Shown here piece by piece: positions 38,900 through 48,982 of a stretch of 64,000 nucleotides of DNA. The position numbers and the translations under genes were made by a program. The stretch's first letter is position 1, and the number at the start of each line of letters is the position of its first letter. Origin of the DNA: Tritrichomonas musculus (Eukaryota > Parabasalia > Tritrichomonadida > Tritrichomonadidae); NCBI GenBank assembly GCA_039105265.1, contig JAPFFF010000012.1, positions 2,232,001-2,296,000 on the forward strand, in the 5' to 3' direction. The notes under the pieces are model-generated. The model was not told where the DNA came from and searched no databases. It saw only the letters and a program-made list of their open reading frames with translations.

Positions 38900-39212
38900 T
38901 TTTGGGCATATCCCTGTTATAGTTACTATCAGTTGGGGTTACCCATCTTAAGTTGCTTAGATGGTAGTCAGCCCCATTTCTATTGATATGGCCTACCTCT
39001 GTTTTATGTCGTGGGTCATCATTAGGTATGAACTGTCTTGCTATAAGTACATGTTTCAAGTAGTAGTTGCCATTTAGACATACTTGTATATACCCTTTAA
39101 TATGTTTTGCATCTTTGCATATAAAATGATTACTCTTACGTCTTATAGTAAAGGGGCACTTATTCAATATCTCATAGTCGTTAGTAAAGCCTTTGAGTGG
39201 CGCAAATGACAT
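38877..39212 (-). CDS. Polinton HNH endonuclease
   Basis: The 111-residue product has the motif KTEVGHINRNGADYHLSNLR then WVT, which is the HNH_3/NUMOD4-linked endonuclease pattern of DNA viruses and phages. An IKGYIQVCLNGNYYLKHVLI stretch precedes it, where related proteins recognise DNA. It lies closest to the right inverted repeat. It is part of the fossil. Confidence 0.75.
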   Translation of the reverse strand: MSFAPLKGFTNDYEILNKCPFTIRRKSNHFICKDAKHIKGYIQVCLNGNYYLKHVLIARQFIPNDDPRHKTEVGHINRNGADYHLSNLRWVTPTDSNYNRDMPKIINARAD

Positions 39213-39405
39213 TTAAATATATGAAGAAATAGGTACGAGATTCTCGGGGCAGGTACCTGTGCCGTTTCATAGATGGTGGGCAATAGTGAGAACCATCATG
39301 GAGAAAAAAAATTTTTATTTTTAAATTTTTTTTTTAATTTTTTTTTTTTTAAAAACTAGTTCGTGTTGACGCGTATGGAGACATGCCCCGCGGAAACCGA
39401 CTAGT

Positions 39406-39698
39406 CTGAATTTTGATTTTCGAAAATTTAAAATTAAATATACATATAACCTCAAAGTTTTTTATTCAAATCGTCAATTTTAGCATGTTTTATCTCATAT
39501 TTATATATTGTATAGCTTCGTGTCCAATTTTTCTGTCTCAATTACTACTTTATTTACTTTTTTACCACTTTCACACAATTTATTTTATAAATAAACCCTT
39601 AAAATTATTTTATTTTCTTATTTCATGTTCTCATTTAGCGGTAAGTTTTTATTTCACTGTTTATATATATATATATTCATATCTTTTTTGAATTCTTA

Positions 39699-39730
<32 letters not shown>

Positions 39731-39952
39731 AAAATTGAAATAAATCTTGGAATTGTGACATGAAAAAACTTACTTTTTTCAAGGTTTTTTATTTTTGAAT
39801 TTAATTATGGAATTGTGATATAAAAAACCTTGCATTTTAACAAGGAATGTGATATAAAAAAACCTTGCAAATTTGCAAGGGGCTAATTTTCTCCTCATCT
39901 AATAGTTTGGAATAAATTTTCACAATTTTTTTCTTTCTGAAATTTTAAAGCA
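39406..39952. other. AT-rich spacer with mariner-associated repeats
   Basis: A (TA)n stretch (39661-39677) and a T run of about 28 (39699-39726) occur. Three copies of a GTGATATAAAAAACCTTGCA-like repeat follow (39750-39880), ending with the palindrome CCTTGCAAATTTGCAAGG (39863-39880) shared with 3671-3688. Confidence 0.6.
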
Positions 39953-41033
39953 ATGCAAAACAACATAGCCAAGGTTCCTTTAAGCGAATCGGAGAAAAAA
40001 GAAATTTTGAAATTAGTAAATCAATTTGGAAATCAGTGGTCTCTCATTGGAAATAAAATTGGCAGATGTAAAGAAACAGTCAAAAAATTCTATAAATCAT
40101 ATTTACAATTTAATACAATCTCCCCTAAGAGTGGAAGACCAATAACAATTACCAACAATATAAAGAAGTCTGTTTGTGCTTTAATGTTGTCTTATCCTAC
40201 TCAAAGTTTAGAAGTCGTCTCAAATAATTTCAACATATCTAAATCAACAACCAAAAATATTTTAAACGAAAACAAAATCAAATATTATTCAAGATGTGCA
40301 GTGGTTCCCTTAAAGCCACAACACAAGAATGCGAGAATAAATATGTCAAAACTAATTTTGACATATCCCCCTAGATCACTCCCTCCAATCATCTTCACAA
40401 ATGAATCAACTGTTTGTGTCAATTTAAATGAAAGCGGGATTTGGAGGGAGTGGGGACATCATCAACCCGAATCATTCTACATCAAAGATCAGAAACCTTT
40501 GTCTGTAATTATATGGGGTGGTATTGGCCCCAGGGGGTTAGAACACCATTATTAATGTTCGAAGGACATATAAACGCCAGAAGCTACTTTGATAAGCTGG
40601 AAAACAATTGCATATTCAACCACATTCAGGCGATATTTGGTCGCACCTTTGTATGGCAACAAGACAATGCTCCTAGTCATACTGCCATTTATACAAGACA
40701 ATATTTTGCAAATAAAGTTCCACAGTTTTCGCCATGGGCCCCAAAATCACCTGACCTGTCTCTCATAGAACAGGTCTGGTCATACATAAAAAAAAAATTA
40801 GCAGGCAAGTTTTTCCGAACCAAGTAAATATTAGAGAATGATGTTTACTTCCAGATGACGAACTGAATCAATTCTATCAATCATTTTGGGCATGATGCTA
40901 TGTTTGCCATTCTCTAAATGGAGAATGTATCAACGGACACAGGAAGCAAGTTAAGCAAATTCATAATAATTATCGAACTCACGTTTTCTATAGAACAGAT
41001 CCAATAACTGGCAAAGTTCTCGCTTTTGATCAA
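39953..41033 (+). pseudogene. Tc1/mariner-type transposase relic 1
   Basis: The N-terminal part (39953-40555) has a helix-turn-helix (LKLVNQFGNQWSLIGNKIG...ETVKKFYKS). The catalytic region begins IIFTNESTVC, where active relatives have a first Asp instead of Asn. A frame change near 40535 moves the gene to the frame giving FVWQQDNAPSHTA and SPDLSLIEQVW, the second Asp and final Glu of DD34E. A further readable tail ends with KVLAFDQ at about 41033 after a stop near 40892. This cut-and-paste transposase is inactive. Its left end carries the palindromic repeat noted before it; no right TIR was found. Confidence 0.8.
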
Positions 41034-41164
41034 TAAAACTATTTATTTAACTTTTTCAATATTTTATTTTTCATCAATTCAAAATTGAATACATATGATT
41101 TTAAAAAATAATAATCTTTACCTCTTTATCGTTCAGTTTTGATAAGATTCATAGAATTTTTTCA

Positions 41165-41583
41165 AAAAAATTCTCTCAAAAATTGAATATCAAACGATTC
41201 ATGATCCAACAATAGGTGGAAATTCTCTTTCTTCTTTAATTGCTTCAAATCTTGGAATTGATAATTCTTCTACGACGGTTAATCTTATAAGAAACCAATT
41301 GAAATTTCATTATACACATCCGCGAAGACGTCCTTTCATAACTCAGCAGCATATAAAGGCGAGGTTAAATTTTTGTGATGATCAGCTTCAAAACAAGATA
41401 AATTGGGAAAATGGCGTTGTATTCAGTGACGAGAGCCGATTTTGTTTGAGAGATGACAGCATACGTATTTGGATAAAGAGAGGAGTATATACTGATTCAA
41501 CATTTGTCAATGAAAAAAAATATGACACTGGCATACTAAAATTATCGAAGAAGACGTTTTTCTTGCTTGGAATTCTTCTTTAG
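41165..41583 (+). pseudogene. Tc1/mariner-type transposase relic 2
   Basis: A fragment with KFHYTHPRRRPFITQQHIKA and ENGVVFSDESRFCLRDDSIR; here the first catalytic Asp is kept (FSDE). It lacks the C-terminal half with the second Asp and Glu, and ends in unrelated AT-rich DNA at 41583. The N-terminal part is readable from about 41165. By sequence it is not a copy of relic 1. Confidence 0.75.
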
Positions 41584-41639
41584 AGCTTTAAAATCAATTT
41601 TTTTCTTAAAAAATTTATATGAATTTATATAAATATTCG

Positions 41640-41671
<32 letters not shown>

Positions 41672-43091
41672 TGAAAAAGTTTCTTTGAAATAAATCAGGA
41701 GTGAAATGATACTTTCAAAACTAATTTTTTTTAACTTTTTGTGAAATGATAAATTTGAAAAAGCTTCTATCGTACTCCCGACTATTTAATTATAAAGAAA
41801 AAATTGATTAAGTTTAAAAAAAAAAAAAAGTTATTTCATACTTAGCACAATTGACCTAATCTTAATAATGAGCGATTTATGATGATGAATATAGGATATT
41901 TGTGCATCTTGTTTGTATTTTCTTTGAAATCAAATATTGTTTTTGAAAAAGGTATTTACACTCTTTTTCTTTGAATTTTTTTATAGGGAAAAATATTTGA
42001 ATATGAAGTATTTTTTTATAATAATTATGCATTTTATTATTTGATTATATATCAATTGTTTGAAAGGCTTTGGAGCCAGAATATCAAACAGATGCCGAAA
42101 TTGTTATATTCATTTAGTTTTATATATAAAAATGAACCATAATATAAAATTGCTTTATAATAAAAAATGTATAATAATATTATGAACATATTCTATAATT
42201 ACTGAGATATTCATAGATTATTTTTTACTTGGTCAAATATAAAACCAGTTAGAGGTGAAAAATTCAATATTATCAAAATTGAAAAGCTAAGACTTATGAT
42301 GTCTCAAAATTGAAAAGCTTAGACTTAATCTCATAATTGAAATATGGGCTATTTAATGGCTCAAAATTGAAAGAAAGAACTTTGTATTTAAAATTTATTT
42401 ACTGCGAAATATCAAAGATTATTTTTAAATAATTGGAAAAAATTGATTATAATAAATAATATGTATCTTTTTAAATGAACAAAATATAATTTATTTCTTA
42501 ACAAAGTTTAAAATATTAATTCAATACTGCCCCAAAATCTTTATAAAAATCATCAAACCGATGAATTGATATTAATGGTATAATATAGCTCAATAACTAT
42601 CATGTCATTAATTGATTAGCAAATAAATAATGAAATCAAAAAATCAACAATTCTTTTTGAATATATTGATGGCCAAAGAAAAAATATGGCAAAAATATAA
42701 ATATTTAAGTGGAGTATTTAGGAAATATTAATGACAATGACAATATCCTCATTTTATTACATCATAATGAAAAAGAAAATATTTATTCAAACTATCTTGT
42801 ATATCAGTTAATAGTATTTATATGGTAGAATTATATAAAAAATCAAATTATTATATTAATAAGAAATTGAGATATAGTAAATTTAATTAGGTTGAATTTG
42901 AATATTAAAAAAATGTAAACCATACAATAATGAAATATGCCAATATCTTTATAATTAATAAGTAATATCATTGATATATTTGCATATGTAAGCATTAAAT
43001 AATTAATAAATAAGAGATCTGCCGAAAAAACAGGATTATAAATACCTTTTTTTTGAAGAGCATATATTCGTTATTTTTTTATCTAAACAAA
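41584..43091. other. AT-rich intergenic region
   Basis: T runs (41640-41665), and a short repeated phrase TCAAAATTGAAAAGCT-AGACTT around 42280-42325 in two copies. No gene is seen. Confidence 0.55.
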
Positions 43092-43724
43092 ATGACATCA
43101 AAAAGACTTAAAAGCATACGGCTCCCTCCTCAGCAACAGCCAAAAACTATTCTTTCATACACGGCTTCTATTGTTTCAAATAATGTAGATGATAAGCTTA
43201 GAGAATTTATGGTAAACTATTGTGTTGAAGATTCAACATTTGCTATATACGAAAAAGTGGTTCCAAATTCTGGATTTCCAGGCGGAAAATTTTTGAAGGA
43301 AACGAAAGCTATCAATCCACTTACCAATAAACCATATAAGCCTGAAGAAGTTGAAGTCGGTAAAGACATTGTTGTTAATGGTTGGAAATTTCATTTAAAT
43401 ATTGCCTCAGAAGGAACACTCAAAACAATAGAAGCAAAAAGTGGTACCATATTCACAAACTCAAGTATTTCACATATTATCCTCCCTTTAAGACAAAAAA
43501 TTGGAAAGAGAGGGAGCGAATCATATGAAAGAATGCATTGTGCTTTTATGGAATATGATACTAGAAAGAGAGGAAAAGTTACCCAAGAGCAAATGCGCGA
43601 TGTTCTTGTAAACAAACTTAACACTAACATTGGTGAGCAGGAATTAGTTATATTATTTAGAAAATATCAATTTGCTGGTGCAGATCTTTTTCAATACGAG
43701 CAATTCCTTTCTGACAATTTTTAA
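43092..43724 (+). CDS. DM10-domain plus EF-hand protein, EFHC-like
   Basis: The start is the ATG at 43092; the frame is open from a TTG at 43053. The 210-residue product has one DM10 domain (about residues 25-130; REFMVNYCVEDSTFAIYEKV and NSGFPGGKFLKE are the hallmark) and a C-terminal EF-hand-like pair (CAFMEYDTRKRGKVTQEQM; ILFRKYQFAGADLFQYEQF). EFHC1/Rib72 proteins have three DM10 domains and line the inside of flagellar doublet microtubules; this protein has only the equivalent of the last DM10 and the EF-hands. Both EF loops depart from strict calcium-binding consensus. A flagellar or basal-body role fits a flagellate. It looks intact. Confidence 0.85.
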   Translation: MTSKRLKSIRLPPQQQPKTILSYTASIVSNNVDDKLREFMVNYCVEDSTFAIYEKVVPNSGFPGGKFLKETKAINPLTNKPYKPEEVEVGKDIVVNGWKFHLNIASEGTLKTIEAKSGTIFTNSSISHIILPLRQKIGKRGSESYERMHCAFMEYDTRKRGKVTQEQMRDVLVNKLNTNIGEQELVILFRKYQFAGADLFQYEQFLSDNF

Positions 43725-43881
43725 TTCCTTTTATTTTATTTTAATATATAAAGATAAGAGTCATGATCGTTTGATTAATATTTTTAATTGTCCTTAAGTG
43801 TTTGTCAACTGTTTTTTCTTTAAATGAATGAATTGTGCTTTTCATTAAATTTCAATATTTAATTGGCCATTTAATATAAGA

Positions 43882-45426
43882 ATGAATTACAAATATGAAT
43901 TTCAAGAAAACGCAATTACATGCTTTAGCTCAGTTCAAGAAAAATGCCAGCAGCAATTCAATCAATGTGAAAAAAAGTATATTTTATTGGATGATTTATT
44001 CAAAAGAATAAGATATCTTTATGATCAAAATACAGACAACGCTGAGATTAAAGATGAATTGATGAAGCTTATAAAATTATTATATCTTTTTTTGCATAAA
44101 CTAGAAGAGCCGCCAGACGATTTCATTCAAAAATTCTGCCAAAGTGGACTATTTGTTGAAATGTTTAGTAGCCTGAAAATATCAAATTGCAAAGACTATA
44201 TTTTGCGTATTATTTGTTTAATCATTAAAAAAAAAACTGATACAACAGCTTTTTTTATGAAAAGAAATTTAACGGAATCATTTAATACTTTTATTTTATA
44301 TTCGAGAAGTCTGTCACCAGAAATGCAAATATGTGTTCCTTATTATGTTTCTATTTTTTTAAATTGCTTATCAAAATCGAAAGAAAACCCTTATCCTTTT
44401 TTTATTGTACCTGGAAATGGCAATCAGAGTTATTTACAACTTTCCTGTCATTTAATTGAAGCCTGTCTAACGCAGGAAATAGAAAAAAAATATATAGATT
44501 TAAAATTTCCCGAAGCTCATAAAACAATTCAGAAAACGGAATCTAAAATATATTCTTTGTTTTCTTATTTGTTAAAATGGATTCCATATAATTTACAAAA
44601 TAACGAATCTTCAGAAGCAAATCAAATCTTTGATCAAATATTCTGTTATATATCAAAGGCATTTGAATTGAATTTGGATGGATTATACTATAAATTAATT
44701 GCATGTTTAAATCGTATATGGAATTATTCTTATGATTACCTAATGAATTATTTTACAAATCCTTCTATTTATTTGCCAATTTGTCATATTATTAACAATC
44801 GGTCTCCTACAAAAGCTCAGCAAAATGCTCTTTTATTAATGGTTAAACTTTTAGAAAAAGAATCAAATCAAATTTCAGCAGAAATCAATGCAGAAAGTGT
44901 TTTATATACAGCCAATCAATCATATGAAATGATGTTTGGAACAGTAAATGAAAGTGGAAATAATATTTATGATAAAACAACAGTTTATGCAATTCTTCTC
45001 CTTGGTCATAAATTTTTATTAGATAATTTAATCACCATCGATGTAAATAAAAATAATGGCATTTTTCTTTGTATGATTGATGCTTTACTTAGTGATATGC
45101 GATATGAAGCTAAAAATGCTGCTGCATTTATGATTTTTGTTATTATTTGTATTTCAAAATTAACTTTTTTCCAAAATGAAAAGTATAAAATGGCTATTAT
45201 TGAAAAAGCATTCGATGTTGCTTTGTCCGGAGATACTTTTGTTTTAGAAAATGCAATTTACGCTGCAGACAATATTTGTCAAATGATAAATGCTGGAAAC
45301 GAAATAGCTTTAGCCATTTCTGTTCCGTTAGAAGAATTTATAACCACGATGTATGAGACGAATGATGATGAAAATTTATCAGAAAAAATTGAGTTTTTAT
45401 ACAACCATTATATTAAAAATCAATAA
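43882..45426 (+). CDS. Helical ARM/HEAT-like protein, unknown function
   Basis: The 514-residue product starts at ATG 43882, 157 bp after the DM10 gene on the same strand. It is a run of paired helices across its length (LMKLIKLLYLFLHKLEE; KAQQNALLLMVKLLEKESNQ; KNAAAFMIFVIICISK), the style of armadillo/HEAT-fold proteins. Many such lineage-specific proteins are annotated in trichomonads as hypothetical. No catalytic or signal sequence is seen, so a cytosolic or nuclear scaffold or importin-like role is possible but unproven. It is intact. A TCATT initiator-like word lies about 40 nt upstream. Confidence 0.8.
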   Translation: MNYKYEFQENAITCFSSVQEKCQQQFNQCEKKYILLDDLFKRIRYLYDQNTDNAEIKDELMKLIKLLYLFLHKLEEPPDDFIQKFCQSGLFVEMFSSLKISNCKDYILRIICLIIKKKTDTTAFFMKRNLTESFNTFILYSRSLSPEMQICVPYYVSIFLNCLSKSKENPYPFFIVPGNGNQSYLQLSCHLIEACLTQEIEKKYIDLKFPEAHKTIQKTESKIYSLFSYLLKWIPYNLQNNESSEANQIFDQIFCYISKAFELNLDGLYYKLIACLNRIWNYSYDYLMNYFTNPSIYLPICHIINNRSPTKAQQNALLLMVKLLEKESNQISAEINAESVLYTANQSYEMMFGTVNESGNNIYDKTTVYAILLLGHKFLLDNLITIDVNKNNGIFLCMIDALLSDMRYEAKNAAAFMIFVIICISKLTFFQNEKYKMAIIEKAFDVALSGDTFVLENAIYAADNICQMINAGNEIALAISVPLEEFITTMYETNDDENLSEKIEFLYNHYIKNQ

Positions 45427-45567
45427 TTCTTTTTAATCTGTTTCTGCACAATGCAAAACTTCTTATCATGCATGAACTAGTTCAAAATAGAAAATTTTAG
45501 AAGCTATTTATTATAATAACAATCAGTGATAGAGAAATTAAAAAATATATATATGAGTTATTACCTA

Positions 45568-46200
45568 TCAGCAGCACGATCGACTGTGATCTTCTTCATT
45601 TTTAAAATCAATTTGGTCAGATGCTGATTCAAGCTCATAAACACCACTGTCAATATTTTTTTCAATTGCCTCAACCAAACCATCAAATGCTGTTTGAACG
45701 TTTTGTCCTGTTTTAGCAGAAACTTCATAGTATAGCATTGAATTTTGTTGCGCAAAGTTTTTAGCTGTTTCTGTTGAAACAAAATCTCCATTTTCATTTT
45801 CTGATTGGCGGTCCGGAGGGCAAAGATCAAGTTTGTTGCCGATCAAAGCAATAACGCATTCTGGGCGCGCTATTTCACGAACATCGTTTAGCCATGTATT
45901 TATGCTATCGAAAGAATCTGGTTTTGATAGATCAAATAAAAGTAAAGCCCCAACTGATCCTCGATAATACCCACGCGTCACGCTTCTGAAAAGTTCTTGG
46001 CCGGCCGTATCCCATAATTGTAGTTGAATGCGGTGCTTTTCAGTTTCGATGATTTTGGACATAAACTCAACGCCAAGTGTAGATGGAATTTCATCATCGA
46101 ACATGTCACGAACAAATCTAGCCAAAAAGCTGGTCTTCCCAACTCCCGAATCACCAACAGCAATAATTTTGAGAGAATAATCAAACTTCCTTCCAATCAT
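45568..46200 (-). CDS. Rab-family small GTPase
   Basis: The 210-residue product has every G-box: GDSGVGKTS (P loop, residue 17 on), a switch I Thr in STLGVEF, WDTAGQE (switch II), NKLDL and SAK. The RabF-like words GVEFMSK and YYRGSVGALLLFD and the C-terminal double cysteine (RSCC) for geranylgeranylation make it a Rab, closest by eye to the Rab2/4/14 group. Rabs recruit effectors to specific membranes in vesicle traffic. Trichomonads have hundreds of Rab genes. It converges on the ARM-like gene with a 141-bp gap. It is complete and looks functional. Confidence 0.93.
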   Translation of the reverse strand: MIGRKFDYSLKIIAVGDSGVGKTSFLARFVRDMFDDEIPSTLGVEFMSKIIETEKHRIQLQLWDTAGQELFRSVTRGYYRGSVGALLLFDLSKPDSFDSINTWLNDVREIARPECVIALIGNKLDLCPPDRQSENENGDFVSTETAKNFAQQNSMLYYEVSAKTGQNVQTAFDGLVEAIEKNIDSGVYELESASDQIDFKNEEDHSRSCC

Positions 46201-46816
46201 TATTGATTTGAAGTTCTGAGTTTTTGTTTTTTTTTAATTAAATAAAGCAATATTCAAATATATCGAAATCTTATATAGATACAGAATGCAATATACTATT
46301 TCCATATATAAATATTTATCATATTTTTATTAATGCTTTTATTATTTTAAATTCTTTAAAACATAATGAGAAAAAACATTAAAAATATTTGGAATAATAA
46401 AAAATTTTATTGGTTTTTTTATTTTTTTCATATCTTTGATTTTACTATTCTTTAGATTTTAAAAATTGTTTTTACTTGTATATATATATATGTACTATTT
46501 GGTTTGAGTGAAAAAAAGTTTTTAGTATTATTTTGATTAGATGTAATAATATATAATAGATAATATGCTGAATATTTAGATTTGATGCCGAGAAAAATCG
46601 CATATTACTTGATATTTTGCTATAACATTATGATAAATTAGTTTTCTAATAAGATAAAATATATATCCTTGTATTATATGTACTAAATCATTTTAAGCTA
46701 AAAATTGCATGTACAACCAAATTTATAACCTCTAAATTGTCAGTATCGGCTAAAAAAAAAAGCTTATTTCCTTTCAAAATGATCAATTGCTTAGAGGTAA
46801 TCAAATTGTTCCTTAA
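46201..46816. other. AT-rich intergenic DNA
   Basis: No gene or clear repeat apart from a TATATA stretch near 46480 and the TTAA that opens the MITE at its end (46813-46816). Confidence 0.5.
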
Positions 46817-47054
46817 GGTACAATTCTCATACGTTTAGTAACTGCAAAACTTTTTGATACTTTAAGAAAAAGAAAAGACATGTTAAATAAAAAATATTTT
46901 TTAAAAAATTATACATTTGAAAGATTTAATATAAAAAATAAAGCTCAGAATTTTAAATCTGACACTCATTCAAAAATAAACTTTTTCTGAGAGGTCCACT
47001 TTCACAAAATTTTAACGTTCTCTTTCTCAATATTTAACGTATGAGAATTGTACC
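46817..47054. mobile_element. 238-bp MITE with TTAA (or TA) ends
   Basis: Perfect 19-bp inverted repeats GGTACAATTCTCATACGTT (46817-46835) and its complement (47036-47054) are flanked by TTAA on both sides (46813-46816; 47055-47058). A TTAA target points to piggyBac or Kolobok ancestry; a TA target with longer TIR would fit Tc1/mariner. Confidence 0.75.
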
Positions 47055-47058
47055 TTAA

Positions 47059-47684
47059 AGATGATCATTAAAAGTTTATATATAATCAATTCTTAAAAGA
47101 AGACTCATAACTAGTAAAATCTTTCATGTCATTTGACAAAATTTTAAGAAAAATGTTTTCATTAAAATCGATAAATTTATTTTCTATTTTGATCAATAAT
47201 ATTTCAATTGCTAAATGTAATTATCCAATTTCAATCTCATATTTTTCGAACTTAATTCCGGGAATTCCCAAGGGGATTTCCCCGAAATTGAATACTTCGG
47301 GAAGATCGGGAAAGGCTTACTAAAGTATCTGCTATAAAATAAGTAGTCTCAAAAAATTCGCTCTTCAGAAAAAGTTCATGATTATTTTTTGAAAGAGCAT
47401 AGAAAATGATACAACTTTTTGAGAGCATAATTGTCCATTAATAAATTCAATGGAAGATATTCAAAAAGTAGAAACGATAAGCATTTTTATTAATGTGGCG
47501 CCATTTTTAACACGAACTCGAAGACTTAGATTTTGAACTTCTTATACAGGGATGTTCTCAGTCTATATCTTGGAGGTTTAGCTTATGAGTTCCTACTGCA
47601 GGGGGATTTACCAGCTAAATTTCGGAGATTTAGAAATGCTGAACATTTTTTTGCGAGCAAGCTCATATTTTAAGCTCCTGGAAC
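47059..47684. other. AT-rich DNA with a short GC-richer palindromic piece
   Basis: CCGGGAATTCCCAAGGGGATT followed by TCCCCG (near 47256-47284) stands out as self-complementary. No gene is seen. Confidence 0.4.
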
Positions 47685-48982
47685 CTAAATTGTGAGATCT
47701 GTAGTAGGAAATAAAAAAGAGAAAGAGCAGAATTCGTTATTTTCGGCCAGAACACTTAAGTTTTGAGATTTGAATAGATATAAAGCAAGATCATCACGCA
47801 TACTTGCTTGACCTTGAGCTTTAATGACAATTTCAGGTAGCATTAAATTTTCATTTACCTGTACTGCGTTAAACACTGGAGCATTTGGAAACATTATGAT
47901 GTTGTTTTTTGAAAATCTCCCTCTTAAATCTTTGATTATGTGGAATCAATCGGATGATGGGAAAAAATGTTTATATGATTTCAGTGCTTCAATGATTTCA
48001 TCAAAATTCGTAGTGTTTAAGCTTTCAACAAATGCAAAAAAATCAGAGTGGATTTCATTTGTACCACTTTCTCCATCAGACGCTACAAACAAAAAGTGAA
48101 TATTTTGTTTTTCGCCTTCTTCAATTATATTATTAATTATTTGTCTAATTTGCTCATCAGTCCTCCCAGTTGCATTTTGGGTTATTTGCAAAATCTGAGA
48201 TTGAACAGCACAAACAAATTATTATCGCGCGAATTCTCTGCATCCACCGTTGCCGAGTCGTAGGCTAATGTAGCATAAATATCTTTTGAGGAATCTAATT
48301 CGGTCATGAATTCACTTAATAATATTTTTATTTGCCCTGAATTAAGAAGATTTTCTTTTGTTGAATTTAATTTATTATTGTATTTTTTCCTTAAACTTTG
48401 CTCACATGGCAGAGGAAGAACGCTCCTCAGAATTTTATAAGTTACATAGGAGTGCAAGTACATGACATATGAAAGATCATAAAACATCTGTGAAAAGCGT
48501 CTTCCGTTCGGTTTCAAGTTAAAATTTTCAATCAACTGTTTAATAAACTCACCAGTTATATCATGTGGCTGAATTATTTCTTTATCTTGCTGCCAATTCG
48601 CTTTATTATTAATTTTATCCATAATTTGTTCCAGATTATTAATCTTTCTATCTTTATTTCTAATTATTAAGTTGTAATGATTTTTATTATCTCTTATATT
48701 TTTTTGAAAGCGTCTTTTATTAAGATTAAGTATAGAAATTTGCTTATTTAATTGCGAATTTTGAGCAGACAAAGAATCAATTTCTGCTGGATGCTCTTCA
48801 ATTGTTGACTTAAGAGACAAAAATTGATCATCAATCGAATCGTATGATTCATCTGAATTGCACGATTGAAATTGACCGGAATTATGAAAAGCGTTATCAT
48901 ATGACATTTGATGTGATGAATCAGGTATTGAATTAAACGATTGAAATTGACCGGAATTATGAAAAGTGTTATCATATGACAT
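47685..48982 (-). pseudogene. Possible P-element-like transposase relic
   Basis: The minus-strand 266-residue ORF (48182-48982) begins with two 25-residue repeats (MSYDNxFHNSGQFQS...). A coiled coil follows (LSAQNSQLNKQISILNLNKR), then FSQMFYDLSYVMYLHSYVTY and a YDSATVDAENSRD region. Further pieces continue at 47946-48191 (ASDGESGTNE) and 47685-47894, each after a frame change. The order of a coiled coil, a stretch resembling LPLPCEQSLRKKY, then two Asp-centred motifs recalls P-element/THAP9 transposases, though similarity is weak. No THAP zinc finger or TIRs were found. A host coiled-coil pseudogene is the alternative. Confidence 0.4.

Larger units (their letters stand above)
29250..39405. 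mobile_element. Polinton/Maverick fossil unit bounded by imperfect inverted repeats, GC-rich core
   Basis: The left end ACTAGTGGGTTTCCG...CGTCAACGCGAACTAGTT (29250 to about 29320) matches the reverse complement of the right end (about 39342-39405) over about 65-80 bp with gaps. Ends of the AGT...ACT kind fit Polintons, but I see no matching 6-bp duplication. About 1 kb at each side is AT-rich, while 30.27-38.2 kb is clearly GC-richer with different codon choice. Parts: polymerase N-terminal region, KilA-N-type region, bZIP-like gene, structural-type genes, HNH endonuclease. The unit is broken in several places and looks older than the 6036-11435 element. Confidence 0.65.

Noticed and set aside
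39413-39691. 92-codon hydrophobic ORF
   Set aside because: Phe/Ile/Leu-rich translation of AT-rich spacer and a TA microsatellite, without start context.
43053-43091. Upstream 13-codon extension of the DM10 gene
   Set aside because: It begins at TTG and crosses AT-rich leader; the ATG at 43092 begins the conserved protein.
47250-47300. GC-richer palindromic stretch as a possible regulatory hairpin or terminator
   Set aside because: Short, imperfect and without a neighbouring gene end; nothing to assign.
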